From contig CAJUAE010000066.1 of the NCBI GenBank assembly GCA_910583965.1, positions 1 to 19,098 on the forward strand: 19,098 nucleotides of DNA, in the 5' to 3' direction. Positions 16,029 to 19,098 of the stretch are shown piece by piece. The notes beneath the pieces are model-generated. The model worked only from the letters and a program-made list of their open reading frames with translations. It was not told the DNA's origin and did not search any database. The stretch comes from an uncultured Lachnospiraceae bacterium (GTDB lineage: Bacteria; Bacillota; Clostridia; Lachnospirales; Lachnospiraceae). The translations under genes were made by a program, and so were the position numbers. Every line of letters starts with the position of its first letter. Within the stretch, counting starts at the first letter, position 1.

Positions 16029-17369
16029 CTAATGTTTATTTGAGCGTCGCCAAATCTTTCGCTTCTCTGCCTCTCGAATCAGTTCTTCTCGAAAATCTGG
16101 ATGCGCAATTGAAATTAACCCCTCTGCCCGTTCCCATGTAGAACGCCCTTCAAGATTAATCACGCCATATTCTGTTGCCAGAAAATAAACTTGACTTCTC
16201 GGTGAAGTAATAATATCACCATCAAACTGCGGACGAACACGAGAATGATACACGCCTTCTTTATCCTTATAAATAGAACTCATACAGATAAATGCCTTCC
16301 CACCATGTGAAGCGGACGCGCCTATCAAAAAGTCAAGCTGTCCTCCTGTACCACTAATTTGTCTGGAACCAGAACTTTCCGCTGCTACTTGTCCATATAA
16401 ATCAACAGATACACAACTGTTGATAGACACCATATTGTCAATCTGTGCAATCACCCCTGGTCTATTGACATATTCCAACGGGTATGCTGCAATACCATGA
16501 TTGTCATCCACCCACTCATAAAGTTCTGGTGAACCAACCGCACAGCCAAATACCCCTTTCCCCCTATCTATCTTTTTTCGACGATTGGTAAGTTTTCCTG
16601 CTTTGTACATACTCAAATAAGCATCAGAGCAAAGTTCTGTATGCATTCCCAAGTCTTTAATGTCAGACTCTGCAATCAACTCACCTAACGCGTTAGGCAT
16701 ACTGCCAATACCAAGTTGAAGGGTCGCGCCATCTACAATATAAGGCAAAATCTTTTCTGCAATTTTTCTGTCTGTATCTGTAGGTAAAATTGCCTTGCTC
16801 CCCATAAACGGCTCATGTTCTCCCTCCACAATATAATCCACTTCAGAAATATGAATACACTCATCATAGCCGCCATGCACTTTGGGTAAATGCTCATTTA
16901 CCTCAACAATTACAATATCTGCCATACGCGTTATTGGTGCCGCTACTCCTGTATTAACAGAAAAGTTAAAATATCCATGTTTATCCATAGGAGACACACT
17001 CACCATCACTACATTCACTTTTAGGAAGAACTCATAGTATGCTGCATTGTTATGAAACACCATGGGAATATAGTAACAAAGTCCTCTATCGCACAGCTTC
17101 CGCTCATAGGAAGAACAATGCCAACTGTGATATACAAAATGCTCTTGTGATATATCACATTCCGCCACTGCTATTGGTCCCGCAATCAAGTTGCCACGTA
17201 TCTTTACATCATAAAGTTCCTCTTTGCGCTTTGCTAACGCTCTATCCAACAAAACAGGTTTTCCAAGACAACTCGTGTAATCTATCCAGTCACCACTCTT
17301 TACCACCTTAACTGCTTCTTCTGGTGTTGTAAGTTTACTTTCGTATTCTGTATGAAAATCGTACAACAT
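16029..17369 (-). CDS. Acetyl-CoA hydrolase/transferase family CoA-transferase (butyryl- or 4-hydroxybutyrate-CoA:acetate type, 446 aa)
   Basis: Cytosolic family-I-fold CoA-transferase that moves CoA between an acyl-CoA and a carboxylate, typically acetate. The family N-terminus is present (E-E-A-V-K-x-x-K-S-G-D-W). The glycine loop G-I-G-S-M-P-N is at 220-226 and the catalytic Glu at about 245 in G-M-H-T-E-L. The region S-G-T-G-G-Q-L-D-F is at 339-347, and the C-terminus is I-A-H-P-D-F-R-E-E-L with I-W-R-R-S-N-K. That ending and the length match the butyryl-CoA:acetate CoA-transferases of gut Lachnospiraceae better than the shorter-tailed 4-hydroxybutyrate enzymes. The central segment (about 180-200) differs from what I remember of canonical But, so it may be a paralogue with another acyl preference. 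The ATG is preceded by GGAGGTGAT. No other butyrate-pathway gene is in the window. Confidence 0.88.
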   Translation of the reverse strand: MLYDFHTEYESKLTTPEEAVKVVKSGDWIDYTSCLGKPVLLDRALAKRKEELYDVKIRGNLIAGPIAVAECDISQEHFVYHSWHCSSYERKLCDRGLCYYIPMVFHNNAAYYEFFLKVNVVMVSVSPMDKHGYFNFSVNTGVAAPITRMADIVIVEVNEHLPKVHGGYDECIHISEVDYIVEGEHEPFMGSKAILPTDTDRKIAEKILPYIVDGATLQLGIGSMPNALGELIAESDIKDLGMHTELCSDAYLSMYKAGKLTNRRKKIDRGKGVFGCAVGSPELYEWVDDNHGIAAYPLEYVNRPGVIAQIDNMVSINSCVSVDLYGQVAAESSGSRQISGTGGQLDFLIGASASHGGKAFICMSSIYKDKEGVYHSRVRPQFDGDIITSPRSQVYFLATEYGVINLEGRSTWERAEGLISIAHPDFREELIREAEKRKIWRRSNKH

Positions 17370-17415
17370 AATATCACCTCCATTTCTGTAAAATAACCTT
17401 ACTTATCTTTATTAT

Positions 17416-17623
17416 ATGATGTTGGGGTCAAAAGGTATTTTGCCTCCTATGATACCACGGATTGCTCCGCATTTTATGCTCCCGCAATCCTAAAACACCT
17501 CAAATTCGCTCATTTTTCTGTGAAAAATGGCTACTTTTCGGTGTTTTTGCGGGTCCCAAGTTCAAAAATCCTCTTGCAAGCAAGCTTGCATCGGATTTCT
17601 TGACCTTTTGACCCTGGTATCAT
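17416..17623 (+). repeat. About 208-bp structured element with 21-bp terminal inverted repeats (possible ncRNA or MITE)
   Basis: The ends 17416-17436 and 17603-17623 pair over 21 positions: 17 Watson-Crick pairs, plus four (17421-17424 with 17615-17618) that are all G-U or U-G if the + strand is the RNA. Inside are CCCGCA/TGCGGG (17481-17486/17548-17553) continuing after a bulge into AAAACACC/GGTGTTTT (17492-17499/17540-17547), a hairpin with stem CATTTTTC/GAAAAATG (17511-17518/17522-17529), and a hairpin with stems AAATCC/GGATTT and TGCAAG/CTTGCA (17566-17598). It has no coding potential. It could be a dispersed palindromic repeat/MITE or a structured RNA; TAT flanks both ends (17413-17415, 17624-17626) as a possible 3-bp target duplication. 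Confidence 0.7.
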
Positions 17624-17637
17624 TATATTATTATAAT
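17608..17637 (+). promoter_or_regulatory. Candidate outward promoter at the right end of the structured element
   Basis: On the + strand, TTGACC (17608-17613), within the terminal repeat, is followed after 18 nt by a perfect TATAAT (17632-17637). It would transcribe toward the LtaS-like pseudogene in antisense. Such matches also occur by chance in AT-rich DNA. Confidence 0.3.
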
Positions 17638-17650
17638 GAAGACAACGCAA
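17622..17650 (-). promoter_or_regulatory. Candidate minus-strand promoter upstream of the CoA-transferase
   Basis: On the minus strand, TTGCGT (17645-17650), a 17-nt spacer and TATAAT (17622-17627) could start a transcript that crosses the structured element as a 5' leader of the CoA-transferase. The -35 box matches only three bases, so this is weak. Confidence 0.3.
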
Positions 17651-17816
17651 TTTTATTTTTTGTATTTTAATACTTTAACTGTTTATTTCCTCTGCATCAG
17701 TGTTCGTTGCTTATTAATCCTTATGCTGCCTTCAGTGACATAAATTGTAATCGTGGGAAACTTAATATTTCTTAGACAATGTCTTTTCTGACTTTTTCCT
17801 TTTGATACCTGTGTGC

Positions 17817-17859
17817 AAAAAACGCGTAGAGAAGAAAAAATCTTCTCTACACGTTTTTT
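17817..17859 (-). terminator. Hairpin terminator overlapping the end of the LtaS-like gene
   Basis: Arms 17817-17835 and 17841-17859 (19 nt each, 5-nt loop) are complementary except at one position, which becomes a G-U pair in minus-strand RNA. A U-tract follows the stem on that strand. The TAG stop (17847-17849) lies inside the stem, so the last codons of the gene form part of the terminator. Confidence 0.88.
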
Positions 17860-19098
17860 GGTATATAATATTTCTTGTTTCTTTTGGTATCAAACATTGC
17901 ATTGTATTGTACTATTTTATAGTCGTAAATCCATTTTGACACCTCTATCGTTTCCTCAAACGAATGCCATACCTCATCCTTTGTCTGATATCCAAAAGCA
18001 TTCAATATAGGAATCTCTTTTTGCATCTGAACCAAGAATTTCATATAATCAGACCTATCGATTCCAGCTTGGTCCAACAACAAAGCCCCCAAATAATTAC
18101 TACTGGTATTTAAAGTTTGTGGAGATTTACCCATGTCATAATTTGCCCAAATTATATATGGAACACAATACTTTCTCTGTTGTTCTTCAAAAGTAATTTG
18201 CTCCTTTGTCTTCCCCATTACTTCCTCTATCCATAACCCATTGACTCCTGGTTGGTGATCCCCAAATATACATACAATCACAGGTCTATCAACAGTCCTA
18301 AAATATTCTAATAATCCCTCTATTGCTTTATCGCTTTCACGAATTAAAGTGAGATATGTTTCAACATCGGAAAAGCCTCTCCATGCTTCCTTTAATTCAA
18401 CCAATTCAACTCCTGCCATTTTTTTAATGTTATATCCACCATGATTTTGCATTGTCACATTAAAAATAAATTGCGGGCAATCGCTACTTTCAAAGACTTC
18501 AATCACTTTGTCAAAAGATGCTCTATCACTAACACTTTCATGAATACGTTCAGGCGATTCAAAATTATCAATACTTAAAAATGTGTCAAAGCCAAAATTT
18601 TCATATACGCGAGTTCTTGTTCAATTTCCTTTATATTCTGGGTGTATTGCTGTCGTTTTATATCCATTTCTGTTTAGAATGTCTGTCATATTGCCAGTAT
18701 CCTTTAAATTATAAATTTGATATGGCACAATTCCTGCTGGCAAATTTCCCATACTATTTCCTGTCAAAAATTCAAACTCTGTATTTGCTGTGCCACCCGC
18801 ATAAGTTGAAACATAAAGATTTCCACGCAAAATATAATCATTAATGTTGTACCAATTATGCAAATACTCGTCAGAAGTCTCAAAATCTCCTAACACACGT
18901 AAATCGCAAAAACTTTCATCCATAATTGCTATAATCGTTGGTTGTATGTCTGTTTCATAACACGCCTTTTCATGAAATGAATCTAAAATCTGACCTGCCA
19001 ACTTTTTATGATATCCCTTTGGTTTATCAATCGTATAATTTTGCTCATACTTCGCATACTAAAAACAGGCATATCATTGGAAGCTATGCCACCTTGGG
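17847..19098 (-). pseudogene. Broken LTA synthase-like sulfatase-fold phosphoglycerol transferase, catalytic domain (5' end outside window)
   Basis: Remnant of a membrane-anchored enzyme of the LtaS/alkaline-phosphatase superfamily, which transfers glycerol phosphate or related groups at the outer face of the membrane. The catalytic domain is readable in one frame: P-T-I-I-A-I-M-D-E-S-F (metal-binding Glu), G-G-T-A-N-T-E-F (nucleophile Thr), H-P-E-Y-K-G-N, Q-N-H-G-G-Y (substrate His) and F-G-D-H-Q-P (metal-binding Asp-His). A single TGA (18621-18623) interrupts the frame between G-N and T-R-T-R-V-Y-E-N-F-G-F-D, where the family has Trp (W-x-R). The frame also meets a TAG at 19059-19061. Upstream of about 19055 the neighbouring frame gives Q-G-G-I-A-S-N-D-M-P-V-F-S-M-R, so a frameshift is likely. 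The membrane region lies outside the window. Two separate sequencing errors are the main alternative. Confidence 0.78.

Larger units (their letters stand above)
17370..17846. other. Gene-free stretch between the CoA-transferase and the LtaS-like pseudogene
   Basis: This stretch of nearly 480 bp has no credible gene. It holds the structured element (17416-17623), candidate promoter boxes around 17608-17650 and most of the terminator of the LtaS-like gene (17817-17859, which also covers the last codons of that gene). In 17651-17816 I see only AT-rich sequence without clear structure. The leader of the CoA-transferase contains a TATAAT hexamer on the minus strand at 17411-17416 but no -35 box at 16-18 bp. 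Confidence 0.6.

Noticed and set aside
17411..17431. TTGACC plus TATAAT as promoter of the CoA-transferase
   Set aside because: The boxes are only 9 bp apart on the minus strand, far short of the 16-18 bp needed.
18621..18623. Selenocysteine or UGA=Trp recoding in the LtaS-like gene
   Set aside because: No hairpin resembling a bacterial SECIS is obvious after the TGA, the position expects Trp rather than Cys/Sec, and the other genes here use a normal code with TGA stops (MoxR, DUF58, ABC ATPase).

Overview
The window is AT-rich, and every convincing gene lies on the minus strand, so transcription runs right to left. The protein families point to a Gram-positive anaerobe of the class Clostridia, most likely a butyrate-producing Lachnospiraceae (Roseburia/Eubacterium-like). 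Supporting signs are strong GGAGG ribosome binding sites, a CoA-transferase close to the butyryl-CoA:acetate CoA-transferase clade, a clostridial-type galactokinase and an LTA-synthase-like sulfatase gene. The species assignment is inference.

Layout, in transcription order. (1) 19098-17847: the catalytic part of an LtaS-type phosphoglycerol transferase gene. It is broken by an in-frame TGA exactly where a substrate-binding tryptophan is expected, and probably by a frameshift at the window edge. A strong hairpin terminator ends it, and the TAG stop lies inside the stem. (2) 17816-17370: a gene-free stretch holding a striking structured element of about 208 bp (17416-17623). Its ends pair over 21 positions, and all four non-Watson-Crick positions are G-U pairs if the + strand is the RNA. 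(3) 17369-15231: a CoA-transferase and a small alpha/beta-hydrolase. (4) 15164-13932: galactokinase, with a plausible promoter inside the end of the hydrolase gene. (5) 13904-2204: seven tightly packed, partly overlapping genes for a cell-envelope system. They encode an exported membrane protein, an ABC-2 ATPase and permease, a membrane/coiled-coil protein with a Gly/Asn/Gln-rich linker, a MoxR AAA+ ATPase, a DUF58 protein, and a 1514-residue protein carrying three von Willebrand A (VWA) domains and a glutamine-amidotransferase-like domain. A near-perfect hairpin terminator (2147-2195) closes the block. (6) 2060-7: a 76-residue XRE regulator and a 592-residue regulator with duplicated HTH-plus-helical-repeat architecture. 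Palindromic operator-like sites lie in front of the small regulator.

The core MoxR/DUF58/BatA-like trio is a widespread but poorly understood module, proposed to remodel or assemble envelope complexes through MoxR ATP hydrolysis and metal-dependent VWA contacts. Here it is joined to an ABC-2 transporter and to two proteins with large predicted extracytoplasmic parts. That suggests one machine: ABC transporter, exported partner, MoxR/DUF58 in the cytosol, and the giant three-VWA protein outside. The substrate cannot be read from the sequence. The most unusual items are the three-VWA fusion, the structured element at 17416-17623 and the nonsense mutation in the LtaS-like gene.
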